64,000 bases of DNA from Areca catechu. Taxonomy: Eukaryota; Streptophyta; Magnoliopsida; Arecales; Arecaceae. A program made the translations under genes and the position numbers. This document shows positions 1 to 10,417 of this stretch, piece after piece; positions within the stretch are counted from its first letter, which is position 1; every line of letters starts with the position of its first letter. The notes beneath the pieces are model-generated. The model saw only the letters and a program-made list of their open reading frames with translations, had not been told where the DNA came from and did not search any database. Location: the NCBI GenBank assembly GCA_021397845.1, contig CM038047.1, positions 127,082,112-127,146,111 of the forward strand. The letters are read 5' to 3'.

Positions 1-1205
1 TTGAGCACTTGAAACAATGGGATTTAAAGCCTTGTTTCTCTCCCTCACAAGCTCCTAAACCCAGTCCCAAAGCTCTCCACTTAAGCCTCTCAAACAAGCC
101 ACAAAGACCCTCAATATTCTCCCTCTGAAATATTCTCACGGTGAAAAACTACAACCTGAAAACAGGGTCCTAACAGGAATATATAGGACATCAGGGAGAG
201 GGAGGGGAAAGGGCTGGAAGATGAAGAGGTTGCAGCTACCGTTCAACCAATTAACCAACAGTAAAATAGGGATTAATGGAGAGATAAGGTAGCAGGTGGA
301 GGGAGGAGAAGGGACGCCCAGCATCCAACGTTTGGGTTCGGTCGTATTGGCTTTCCATTAACGTATGAAATTCCAACGAAGGAGAATTCAACAATGTGAA
401 TAACACCGTGTAAATGGTCCAAGGCTCAAAGAAAATACCGGTTCAATTAAACCGGTCCAATCCCACTTAAATCCCCTTGGTTCAATCCAATTGAACCGGT
501 CCGAGCCCAATAAAATTGGTTCAATTGGTTCACAACCAATTGGAAGCCAAAATGAACTCCGAATTAGTTCAAAACTGATTTAGAAAAATCCTGGCGTAGT
601 GCTGGTCAACTCGGAACAATTTCTAGTTGACACAGACAAGGGCAAGATGGGGAAAAGAGTGCTAAAAATACTGTGACCATAAAACCAAGATGATTTTCAA
701 TCGTAATCGGTATCCGGATCAGAGAGTATTCCTCTGTGGCGTGTGACCTCATAGGTTCGAACCTAAATGGTAGCACTGGAACAATTCCAGTGCCAGCACA
801 GGAAACCATCTAGCAATGGGTCCTGGCATCCGGATATGTCGAAGATGCAGGAGCAAACTATCGAACCTCTAGCATATGGTTACCGTATAATTCATCCCTT
901 TGACCTCTAATGCTCAGGACGACTGAGATTGTGCTGCCAACCTAGACTGAGTCAGTCCACTACCTGTCTCAACCTCGCAAGCCCAGTGACTCTTCACTAG
1001 GACTACCCCGACCGAGGATTTGCTAAATTGAGATACTGCGAGACATTCAATCCAAACTGTTTGGACAAGTAAATTCCATCTTGGTCCATCACTGCTCCAC
1101 AAGTACTTGGCTGTACCTAGAAACCTTCCGTCACCAGATTAAAAATCCGGGTAGTCTGGCACCAAAGCACAGGGAGTTGCTTGCATGCTACCGTGATGAC
1201 CTCAG
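1..1205. repeat. Diverged long-LTR copia-like remnant
   Basis: No gene recognised. The stretch is rich in short phrases that also occur in the long copia LTRs of this window, in the same order. A 'gttaccgtataattcat' phrase near 885 resembles the 'gttaccgtgcaattcaat' block at about 3250, and 'gtgatgacctcaggtc' near 1194 resembles 'ggtgacctcaggtct' near 12235. Small minus-strand reading frames at 136-324, 606-809 and 914-1102 look like chance openings. The reading as an old, mutated LTR piece is inference from these matches; no boundaries or duplication are visible. Confidence 0.4.
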
Positions 1206-1452
1206 GTCAGAAAATTTTAAGCTTGAAACTTGAAAGGTGGATTAAATCTTGGGTCTACATCTTTAACATAGGGGATGAACTAAGTATAGAGGATGAAGTG
1301 CTACCTGGTTTTAAGTCTAAAAGATCCCAAGGCTTAATCACACTATTCACATATGCACAGATCTCCGCACAGCATCTGCATCAGGGCATTAGCATTCACT
1401 TGAACATTGATAATAACAAGGCTAATTCCCGAATTCGAGTCAAAGAGTATGC
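1206..1452 (+). mobile_element. Gypsy polyprotein linker fragment interrupted by the copia complex
   Basis: A plus-strand open frame runs through 1181-1537, and its first part (about 1206-1366) is nearly the same as 48751-48893, which lies directly downstream of a gypsy gag linker. Both code for a segment containing LERWIK or PERWIK, then a DEVLP-type stretch and LFTYA. I do not recognise the domain. The match to a sequence embedded in a gypsy gag region suggests a retroelement polyprotein fragment. It stops at 1452, where the copia LTR begins with TGATGG, so it is the flank into which the copia complex inserted. Confidence 0.5.
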
Positions 1453-2057
1453 TGATGGAAATTCTCCCAGGGTGCCGGGGATCATGCAGCATGCAGAATT
1501 GACTTTTAAAACTAAATTTCATAGAATCATACCCTAACATGTATAACATGTATAGAAAACCCTAATTCCCATGAACCCCTTGTGCAATATCAACTAATGA
1601 ATCATAAAATAGAGTCAAGAAAAATATCTGGATCACTGAAACCCAACTTTTCCACAAGGTTCACAAGTGCAAATCCTCCAACGGTGATCCACACGAAACT
1701 CGAACCAAGGAAGAACTCCTACTTCAAGTTGCTTGGAGAAGTGGAACTCTTTCGGTAGCCTTTGGTCTATTGACCACTGTAGGGCACCCTGTCCCACTGA
1801 AGGGCACTCAAGACACTATCCTAAACCATTTTAGGTTCTAGGACTACCCTTCTCTAGGACCCTACAGGCTTATGTCCTAAAACCAAGCCTTGTCCTAGTG
1901 TAGAAGAACTTGTCTTAACAAGATAAGTCTTGTCCTAAAATAGAAAGGAGGGTGGGAGAAAGTGGAAGACTCTCAGACAGACTCTTGGTAAAATAAAAAC
2001 ACTGATCTTGTAAGATTGAAGAAGAAGAAGTAGTAGTGTTTCTCAATTCACCGTACC

Positions 2058-2069
2058 CCTATTTATAAT
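2058..2069 (-). promoter_or_regulatory. Candidate TATA box of the copia LTR
   Basis: Read on the minus strand this is ATTATAAATAGG, a good plant TATA box, and it is kept in the middle LTR near 38831 and in the related solo LTR at 32684-32697 (CACTATAAATAGCG). Its place inside the LTR and its conservation suggest the U3/R promoter. No transcript start can be seen directly. Confidence 0.5.
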
Positions 2070-3517
2070 CTCATATGGGGTGTGAAATGCATCCCGACAA
2101 CACTTATCAGATATGAAACATCATATGTGATAAGACTCTTCTGGAATGGAGAGTCATATCTATTTTCTTTCACTTACCAGATCAATCCCCATTGTGCCAT
2201 GTGTCAAATACCGATTTCTGAGATAGGGAGATGCCTCTTCTAATTTGAAGAAACATGAGGCTTGAAGAGTTTCAGAGGCAGAAGGACTCTGCCCTCTATT
2301 GTGCGCACGCATATGAAGAGGCGCGACTCTTCAAGTACGCGCCACCTTTTCACTCCTCTTCAAACCGTCCCATTCAGACTTTAAACTAGCCTTTTGACAT
2401 GTCAAGGCATGGGGATTGAGCTAAGAGGTGCCTTCCTGATGAAGCTCCCAGAGTCTCATATGCAGACGGACTCTCAATCCATCTGTGTGCCATACTTTCT
2501 CCCGGGTGCGCCAAAGGGCACCAATAGTCCTTTCCTTTCCATTTAGTCCACCCAAAGCATCAAATTGACTTGGTCAAACATATGCAATATGGGTGTCATT
2601 GGAAAGGGCATCAAATAAGCTTTTTGATCATATCTTTTATTTTCATATCAGAGGTCTGTAGGCCCTTCTGTGCCCTTTTGAAGTTAAGGTATCATTTAGG
2701 TACCAAGAGTCCCATGCCATTGGGACTCTTCATATATGGAGCCTAAAATGCACTTAAGTTCAAATTAAAATCAGATCAAGCTCTAATTTGTCTAGTCCAA
2801 CTTAGGACTCAACCTAATTTTGGTTTTCCATAATTAGGTTAGCCCAAATAGCAAGCAACCGAACCTAATCCAATTGGGTTAGGAATTAGGTTAGCCTACA
2901 TATGCTAGTATGCAATCAGGCTATGCAATTAGGATCCTATGACCCTAATTAAATCATGAATGACTTCCTTGGCCAAGTCTCTATTGTTTGTGATCCATTG
3001 GGTTCCATATATAGCTACCAGTAGGTTTAGGTTTGAGCTGATTCGATCCGATCGAACCTGATTAACCTAATTAGGTCAAATTGGCTCACCTAATTGTCCA
3101 ATTCGAATCACACATCGAATTGACTCATGAAACCAAAATAATTGGTTCATGAAAACCTACAAGATAAGATTGATGTCAAGCAACGTGTCATGCTTACCTG
3201 GAAGATGAGGAATTTGGTGGAAAATATCAAAATACCCTTCAGTAGTAAGTTACCGTGCAATTCAATCTTTCGATCTCCCATTATCCCGATTAAGTGATAG
3301 GTATGGATATATGTCAAACCCTAACACTTAATCATATCAAATCTCAGCTCGATCATGAGGACTCAACTGATGACTGATTAGATTCTACTAATCTCATCCT
3401 GCTTTGATCAAAGGCTCCTTGAGTCTCTCATCGAAGAGATTGCATGGGATAACAATTCCTCTTACCAGGAATGATCGATTCCTTATTGGTCCACTCACAT
3501 CCTTCGTACACCTACCA

Positions 3518-5045
3518 TGGTGTGGGCACCAGAATCCGATAGAGACTCCTCAACCCTCTGTGGATGTACAATTTGGGTTCCAATTTTTCAGATCTTGTAA
3601 TAAGGCTTCAAGCCTCAACCTTGTAATTTTCTTTTGCTTTGAATTGAGTCTGTACTTTGACCAATTAGGTCAAATTTTGTCCTGTACTGAGTCTAGTCAC
3701 ACATCGAGTCCAGTCTGAGTCTATTGGAAGTATGGGTCTATTGCAAGAGTTGGTCTTAAAATTTAGTCTCCTTGGAGCCAAGTCTGGAAGGAATCCAAGT
3801 CAGCTTAGGGCCCACCTTTTCATCCTATGTGGCACCATGACAACTTGCCATGTGGGTGACACAAGTGAGATTTTCTTGGATGCCAAATGGAGACACATCA
3901 AATATTCTCTCCTCCTTTCACTCCCTCCATCAAGCCACTTACTAAAGGAGTCATGGGCAACCAAGGAAAGGTTGAAGACAAAGGCCTTGTTCCAAGCCTC
4001 ATATCAAGCTTCTTTCCAAAGAAGGATGAGCAACCAAGGAAAGGTTGAAGACAAAGGCCTTGCTCTAAGCCTCATATCAAGCTTCTTTCAAAGAAGGGTG
4101 AGCAACCAAGGAAAGAGGGAGACACAAGCTTTGCATCATGCCTTCTTCCCAAAATTGAAGGTCAACTTTCCAAGTCCAAGAGAGCCAAATTCCTTCTTCC
4201 AAGCCCATTATCATGCCATGCCCAAATTCAAGAACCTTTGGTCGGCCAAGGAGTTTGAATTTCAGATTTTTGAATATCTTTTGGTGCCTTTGCAAGAGAA
4301 GAAATGTATTTTTTCATTCAAATTTTGAAAGGGTCTAAGGTGCCTATATAAAGGACCTTACCCCCTCCCTTGTAAGGTTAATCTTTGATGAATGAAAAAC
4401 TAAGTTTCTTAAGATCCATTTCTCTTTAGTTGCTTTCGTTCACTAGGAACGTCGATCTTTATGAGGGAGTGCCTTCACCTTCGGGCATCGAGAGGTGTGA
4501 GGTCTCAAGTTACCATCACTTCCACAACTCCATCCTCCAACTTCGAGTCAAGAAGAACTTCGCCATCACCACAACAACTCTCTTTCCTTCTTCCATTGCT
4601 ATCTTTTGATTGAAACCTAACTCTTCTTCTTTGAATGCTCGCAAGTCCTCCAGGTGACATGAACACGGAGTCGGTTTCCCTTGCCATCAAGACCTTCGGA
4701 CAGCAAGCCGGCGCAATTGCAAGTTGAAGGCTCGATCATCCAGGCCGCATCCACGAGAGTGAGTTATCTCGGCATCGGGTGCTTCAGATCTTTGAGGTTT
4801 GCCTCCTTGAACTCCTAAGTCGATATTGTTTTGAGAGCTAAGTCTTACGAGGTTTCTCAATCCTGGGGTCCTCTCTGTATCATTACTTAGGGACTACTTG
4901 CTTGCCTGAAGATCTTGTCAATATAGAACCCTAGATTTACTCTTTCTTGTCTTCGGGAATCCTCAACTTAATTCAAAACTTTAAAAGTCCCAAAACAATA
5001 GCTCACCTGCATCATTTCATCTTACATTTAGTTAGTCCCCAATCA
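3518..5045 (+). repeat. Solo gypsy LTR (B) in the copia LTR
   Basis: It starts TGGTGTGGGCACC and ends CCCCAATCA, and is 1528 bp. The 5-bp target duplication TACCA lies at 3513-3517 on the left. On the right it lies at 12146-12150, displaced because gypsy A inserted across the right junction. There is no internal region, so it is a solo LTR, the usual product of LTR-LTR recombination. The plus-strand open frame at 3732-4328 lies wholly inside the LTR, contains near-repeats of a 'aaccaaggaaaggttgaagacaa'-type phrase at about 3960, 4030 and 4100, and is not thought to be a gene. Confidence 0.82.
4344..4354 (+). promoter_or_regulatory. TATA box of solo LTR B
   Basis: CTATATAAAGG sits about 830 bp into the plus-strand LTR and is followed by a sequence like the R regions of the other gypsy LTRs here ('gggcatcgagaggtgtgagg' near 4485). 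This fits a Pol II promoter at the U3/R border. The inference rests on motif and position. Confidence 0.55.
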
Positions 5046-5048
5046 TAC

Positions 5049-6771
5049 TGATGCAGCACGAAAGCTCTGATACCAAAAATGATGCAGAACAAAAAAGATG
5101 ATGCGATGCGGAAGCAAATTAAAATTAATATATATATTTTTTTATATATTTTCAAAAGTCGGCTTTGGCTCAAAGGAAAGATAAACTAATGTTGAAAGAA
5201 ACTAAGAAATGATAGAAAGCACAATTAAAAGAAACTAGATTATCAGAGTAGTTCAGAAGTAAATGATCGCTGGGGGTTGAGAAACTCCCAGACCTAGGGT
5301 TTCGCTCTGAACTTTCAACAGGACAGAACTAAAGAGAAGGGAAGGGTTATGTACCAGGCAGTAATCTTCACAGAGTTTGGTGGAAGGACTCTCTCGAGCA
5401 GATTATTGGATCCTCGGATTCGGATATCTTCGCAATGGATCCTCCAATACTGGTCCTTTGGCAGAGTTGGCTTCTCCTGAACTCAGGATCCGGGAAAGAA
5501 GAAGAACAAGTTAAAGAACTAGATACTTAAAGAAAGGATTTACCAGATAAGAAGAACTTGAAAATTGATGTTGCTGAAATCCTGATTCTCCAGGATGCTG
5601 ATCTGACTTCCTCTGGGATTTGCTCTGTATTCAAAGTAGCTGATCTGGACCTGAATGCTGGTGGTCGGACTCTACTTGGAAGAGAGGGGCCGTGAGATGA
5701 TGAGGTAGATTAGGGTTTGGATGATTGGTGGAATGAAGAGATGATGGGCGGCTAGGGTTTGGAATTGAAGTGGCTAACCTAGGGTTTTGGTAGGGTTTTA
5801 GGGTTGGAGATCTCACACCTCCTCAAGGTTCCTAGGGAACCCAGATTTACTCCCTCACGAAGCTCAACACCTGAATACAAGTGCAGAAGAGAGAAACACA
5901 AAGTTGCTCACATAGAAATTGATTTCATTCATCATTTAAATTCAAGAGTTACATAGAGTTGAATATATAGACATAACAAAGAAATAAAATTTTATACATT
6001 TTTCATGTGGGACTAATAGGACTAACCCACACTTTAGGCATCAAATTTTCTTCCCAAGACTCCTTCCATGAGTGGGCAGCCCAAAAACTCCAAGAAAACT
6101 TGAAAATCTGCTCCAAATGGCAGGTTATGGGGGTGTCTCCTAGTATCTCTCCATGAATCAAGGATTTTTCCTTCATGGTTTGGCTCATTTGGACACCTCC
6201 TAGTCTTGCTCCACAAGTTTAGGCTTCTTCCTTTCATGGCTTTGGCACTTTTGGAGACTTTTGGGTGCCTCCTTGATTTTCTCCCAAAGACATGCTCTCT
6301 TCCCTTTTATAACTTGGATTTTTATGGAACATTGTGGGGCACCTCCTTGATCCTCTCTTCAAGAAAAATTCTTGCCATCCTGGCTTGGGTTTATCTGGAA
6401 AAAAGTTGTCTCCTCCTTGGATTTATCTTGATGGATTTCTCTCCCAAGTGGTGCAAGAAAAAAGAACCTGCTTACTTGAGGCGTGGGGACCAAGGTACAC
6501 TGGATGGAGATGTGGCAGGGAGTGTGGCACCCACTTGTAGCTGGAAAATGTGGTACCCTATGGCAAAGGGAATGACACCTACCTGGGCCTTGGACTTGGA
6601 CTGAGTCAACATGACCCAACAAAAATTGAAATGACAAAATTACAGACTCAAAATTGAGTTGATCAGGTCAACCCTTATTGCAAAACCAAAAAACCCTAAT
6701 TCTTTGGGCAAGGTCAATCAGAGATCCAGATGGAGCCCTGAAGTCTTCTTCTGAGTCTGGTGCCCGCACCA
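5049..6771 (-). repeat. Left (3') LTR of gypsy A
   Basis: TGATGCAG...GCACCA, 1723 bp, closely matching 10418-12143. On the minus strand it follows the polypurine tract at about 6772-6791 (CTCCCACCCC core). The outermost 31 bp (5049-5079) contain a copy of the primer-binding site followed by a second LTR-like TGATGCAGAAC start at 5080. A TATATATTC-like TATA element lies on the minus strand near 5958-5970. Plus-strand frames at 6206-6604 are repeated in the other LTR and are not thought to be genes. Confidence 0.88.
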
Positions 6772-7539
6772 ATTCTCCTGGGGTGGGAGGAACTCAACCT
6801 TGTTGAGTAAGGCTCAAGTTGGCTCTGGTATCTCTCCAAGAGGTCTGGATCCAAATCTTGTAGTTCTTCTTGGGAGATCCAAGAGTCATCAGAGTCTAGC
6901 CTTCCTTGCCAGCGGACCAAGTATCTTTGGTATCCTCGATTACGAGTAGAGATAACCTGATCATCCAGGATCTTTTCAATCTGCTCTTTCCTCACAGGCC
7001 AGTTTGTTGGTGGACACACAGGATCGGGATCACTCTCAATAACAAGATTAGGTTCAAAAGGCTCACTGGGAATCACAGCTGGCTCCCTATAATCTACTAG
7101 GTCTGTAATGTCGAAAGTAGAGCTATTGCCTAGTTCTGGAGGCAACTCGAGCACATAGGCATTGGATCATACTCTCTTCACTACTCTAATTGGTCCAGCT
7201 CCTCTAGTATGTAACTTTCTAACGGTTCCAGAAGAAAACCACTCAGGTCTTAACCTAATCATTACATAGTCTCTCTCAACAAAAGTTTTGACTCGTCTTT
7301 GAGAATCAGCCAACTTCTTATAAGTTTCATTACTTAAAGTAATTTTGGCATGAATTTCTTTATGCAAGTCCTTTGCATGCTATGCAAGTGCATCAAGAGA
7401 CTTGTGTGTGTGGGCTAATAGTGAAATCAGATCAAGTGGTGTGTGAGGCTTGTATCCATGAACAATTTCAAAGGGACTCTATCCTATAGACCTATTGATC
7501 GAAACATTGAATGCAATTTCAGCCCTGGACAAAATACAA
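6714..7539 (-). pseudogene. Integrase C-terminus with chromodomain, gypsy A
   Basis: Reading leftwards, the product begins in the integrase C-terminal half with a kept FEIVHGYKP segment. It continues through the GPY/F-type module (GAGPIRVVKRV then AYVLELP) and ends in a chromodomain (YQRYLVRWQG, then SDDSWISQEEL, about residues 60-100 of the 7154-6714 segment). Chromodomains of this type bind modified histone tails and steer integration into heterochromatin. The DDE catalytic residues lie in the deleted part. Stops interrupt the frame at 7479-7481, 7380-7382 and about 7164-7166. It shares one frame with the upstream gag. It cannot act as an integrase as it stands. Confidence 0.82.
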
Positions 7540-7691
7540 ATCCTAATTCCTGGTGCTCTCAATCAAACCAAAATCTGAGCCAAAGCCTGGTAAAGGGTCA
7601 AGAAAAACTAAACTAGACTGACGACGCATTCCTAAAGAATGAACTTTATTCCAAAGAAACCCTAGGTCTAAACTTAACAAACTAAGGCTCT

Positions 7692-9530
7692 CTAAGTTTG
7701 ACCTTGGGTCGGAGGAGGGCATGCAGAGCATGAAAACTTATTATGGATGCCTAGTAGGTGCCATAAGGTCTTCCAGAAGTAGGTGGCAAACCTAATAGGT
7801 TCTAAGGAGTCTTGCAACCTAGAAATCTCAGTAAAGTGTAATCCCATAGCTCTAGAAACATGAGAAGATTCAGGGAAGGGTAGGAAATAAGAATCAGAGT
7901 TTTGAGGTGGCTTATAGGAAACAAGAAACATACCTTGGTTATTCATGACGACCTTAAAATGAGGACATTGTTCTATAGGTGCACTCATCCAAACCTCATG
8001 ATTTGCTCTAGGAGGGTCTACAAGTGCAAGTTCTAGGGTAGGCTGGGTGCTCCTAGAAGGTGGAAGGTTATCAGGAAGGTCTTTGGAATGTTTATCTAAA
8101 AAGTCCTCTAAGCTACTGTCTTTTTCTTGTTCTTGGACCTTTTCAATGGGCAATTCTTGTGAACCCCTTCCTTCTTCACACTTCTCTACCAGATTTGACT
8201 CAGGGGCGTCTTCTTTGGATTCCTCAATGAGTTCAGGGGTATTCTCACTTAAACATTCATTGGGTGTAATTTCCTCTTCCTGAACTTCCTCAAAAGGGTC
8301 TTCACTTAGGGTTAGCTCCTGAATTCCTTGAGTGGCAGGGGTCCCCTCAATAACCCCATTAGGTAGGAGTTGGTTAATTGAATTATCGGGAGAGATATCC
8401 TCAAATTCTTCTTCTTCATATTCATTTATAAAACTTATGTCAGGCTCATATATTTCTTCCTCAATCTCATTGAAAGGTTCTAATCTATTCTCCTTTGATT
8501 CCTCTTTAAGTACGGCTCTGGTCGGGTCAACTAATTTTGGGATGACCATGCCTAACTCCTTCTCAGTGTTATCCTTCTAGTCAAGAGGTGACACAAGTGG
8601 GAATTGACAAACAAGAGTCTGGTTCACTACGGGTGTCGGATCAATTGGAACTTGACTCATGTTGGTAGAGGTTGGCTTTAAGTCCAAAGTACTTGATTGG
8701 TTATATCTTAAAGACCACTCATAATCTTGGGCTTCTTGGTAGGCTCGGTCTAACTTATTGGTCTTTTCAAGGCATAGCTTCCTATAAATGTCTGGGTGTA
8801 ACCCAACCCTAAACCTCGATGTGATCTGAGCTTCGGTCTCAATGGTATTGCATTTCATGTCATACCACTGGAAATCCTCGATATATTTAGACACAAGCCT
8901 ATTACCTTGTTGCAATTAATACCATTGGTCTAAAAGTCTTTTCTCATAGGATCTACCTAGGTACCTATCTCTCAACTTACTTCTCATATCTCTCCAAGTA
9001 TATATTTCCTCTTTTCTTTGATAACACTCACGCTTAATAGCATACCAATGCGACCTAGCATGTTTGGTGAACTTGGTTTTGGCCAACCTAACTTGTCCTA
9101 ATTCCGATATGTTAGTGCACTCAAAATACCGATCCATTTGTTCTTCCCACTTAATATATGTCTCTTGTCTTCCATCAAAAGTGGGTGCATAAGGTTCGGT
9201 GTTCCTAACGGGTCCCTTTTCTGAGTCAACCAAGTATGGATATAGGCTCCTAGGGTTATGCTCAGGATCACGGTATAAGGTCCTCCTAGGCTCCTGGCAT
9301 GGGTGAGGTTGGGGCCTATTAAATTTTGGATCAGGGGTCCAATTTTGATGTCTACGTTTCTCAAGTCCCTGGGCTCGGTCTCTAAACTGGGCAAAACCCT
9401 CATTCATATCCTGACTCAATTTGGTCATACTTTCGGTAAGAGTTCTAATCATGGCCTCTAAATCAGGTTGGGTTTGACCAGGTTGGTAGGGTACTCCATT
9501 CTGGGTGGACGTGATGATGCAAGCAAGCAC
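7692..9530 (-). pseudogene. Gag with acidic linker, gypsy A
   Basis: Reading leftwards in a single frame broken by two stops (8913-8915 and about 8574-8576). The N-terminal third has a helical stretch (LESMTKLSQ-like) and a basic Pro-rich region. The middle matches the Retrotrans_gag capsid family (APTFDGRQE, then WEEQMDRYFE, then TWRDMRSKLRDRYLG). The last third (8549-7692) is very acidic, with runs such as EYEEEEFED. No CCHC zinc knuckle is visible. Gag normally forms the virus-like particle that packages element RNA. The apparent start at 9530 is GTG, so the true start is unclear. The frame ends where protease would be expected. Confidence 0.78.
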
Positions 9531-10400
9531 ACCAAATGAGACTCGACTGAAACGACTACGGGCTAACTAGACCTAGAGCCCAAACTAGATGCCCAATCAG
9601 AGTGGCAAGCTAGCCTGTAGTAACTCGGGACTCAGCCAGGCAGGTGTAAGGGGAGTGTTAGGTCCCTAATTGCCAATCCTAGACACCAATCAGAGATTGG
9701 CCAGGTAGGCGGACCAGCACACAAGCCCTTCGGGATAGAATCCCTGAACCACCATTCTAGACACTAAGTACAAAGCAAACATAGAGTAACTAGACAAACT
9801 GACTCAACACTAGCCTAGACCAGACTCGTTGGTGTCCCTAGCCCACTAGGGCAAATTAAGTCTAATAAATTTTAAAATTAGGCTTAGGATCGAATGAATG
9901 GGTGGTGGTTTTGGGCTAAGGAGAGGTTATCAACTCCTCCCCTTATCTTAGATGCTCAATTTCCCTTAAGATGAATTAGGAGATGATCACTCAAAAAATT
10001 GAATTGCAGAAACACAGAAACAGAATTTCTGTAATTTAACTCTCAGAAATTTTACAATAACCAATAAATTACAGTAAAATTATGTGAAATTGTTTCAATT
10101 ATACTGGTTCCATCAAAATAAAAATCATATAATTTGGAGTTACATGCAATGAGAAACAATTCCTGCAACAAGATAGTTACAGACTGAAAATAGAACGCTT
10201 CCCCCGTTTATAATTCCTGCTACGAAGTTGTAACCCAGCGGATCCCCTACACGCCCTAGGAACACCCCATGGAATGGGAAGAGGAGGCTTGCACCTTGCT
10301 TCGTTCCTAGGACCGGACGTCCTGGGGAGTCTACTTCGAGCAGACAAAGTAAAAAAGAGAGACACTCAAAACATGCAAGCAAGTCAGAAACCCTAGACAG
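9531..10400 (-). other. 5' leader of gypsy A
   Basis: Non-coding region between the primer-binding site (right) and gag (left). It matches the leaders of gypsy C (about 36350-37170) and the G fragment (about 57540-58365) in order, including the phrases 'gcccactagggcaaattaagtctaat' near 9842 and 'gtcccta' blocks. This conservation supports a role in packaging or translation of element RNA. No open frame of note. Confidence 0.6.
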
Positions 10401-10413
10401 GGCTCTGATACCA
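10401..10413 (-). promoter_or_regulatory. Primer-binding site of gypsy A
   Basis: On the minus strand this reads TGGTATCAGAGCC, the usual plant primer-binding site for the 3' end of initiator tRNA-Met. It begins four bases inside the 5' LTR edge at 10418. A second copy (GCTCTGATACCA on the plus strand) lies inside the LTR at about 10433-10444. Confidence 0.85.
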
Positions 10414-10417
10414 AAAT

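Noticed and set aside
3732..4328. A 198-residue open frame on the plus strand
   Set aside because: It lies completely inside a TSD-bounded solo LTR, contains internal near-repeats and shows no protein motif.
6206..6637. Overlapping open frames on both strands, present again at 11574-12009
   Set aside because: Both copies lie in the two LTRs of gypsy A, so repetition reflects the LTR pair and not gene conservation.
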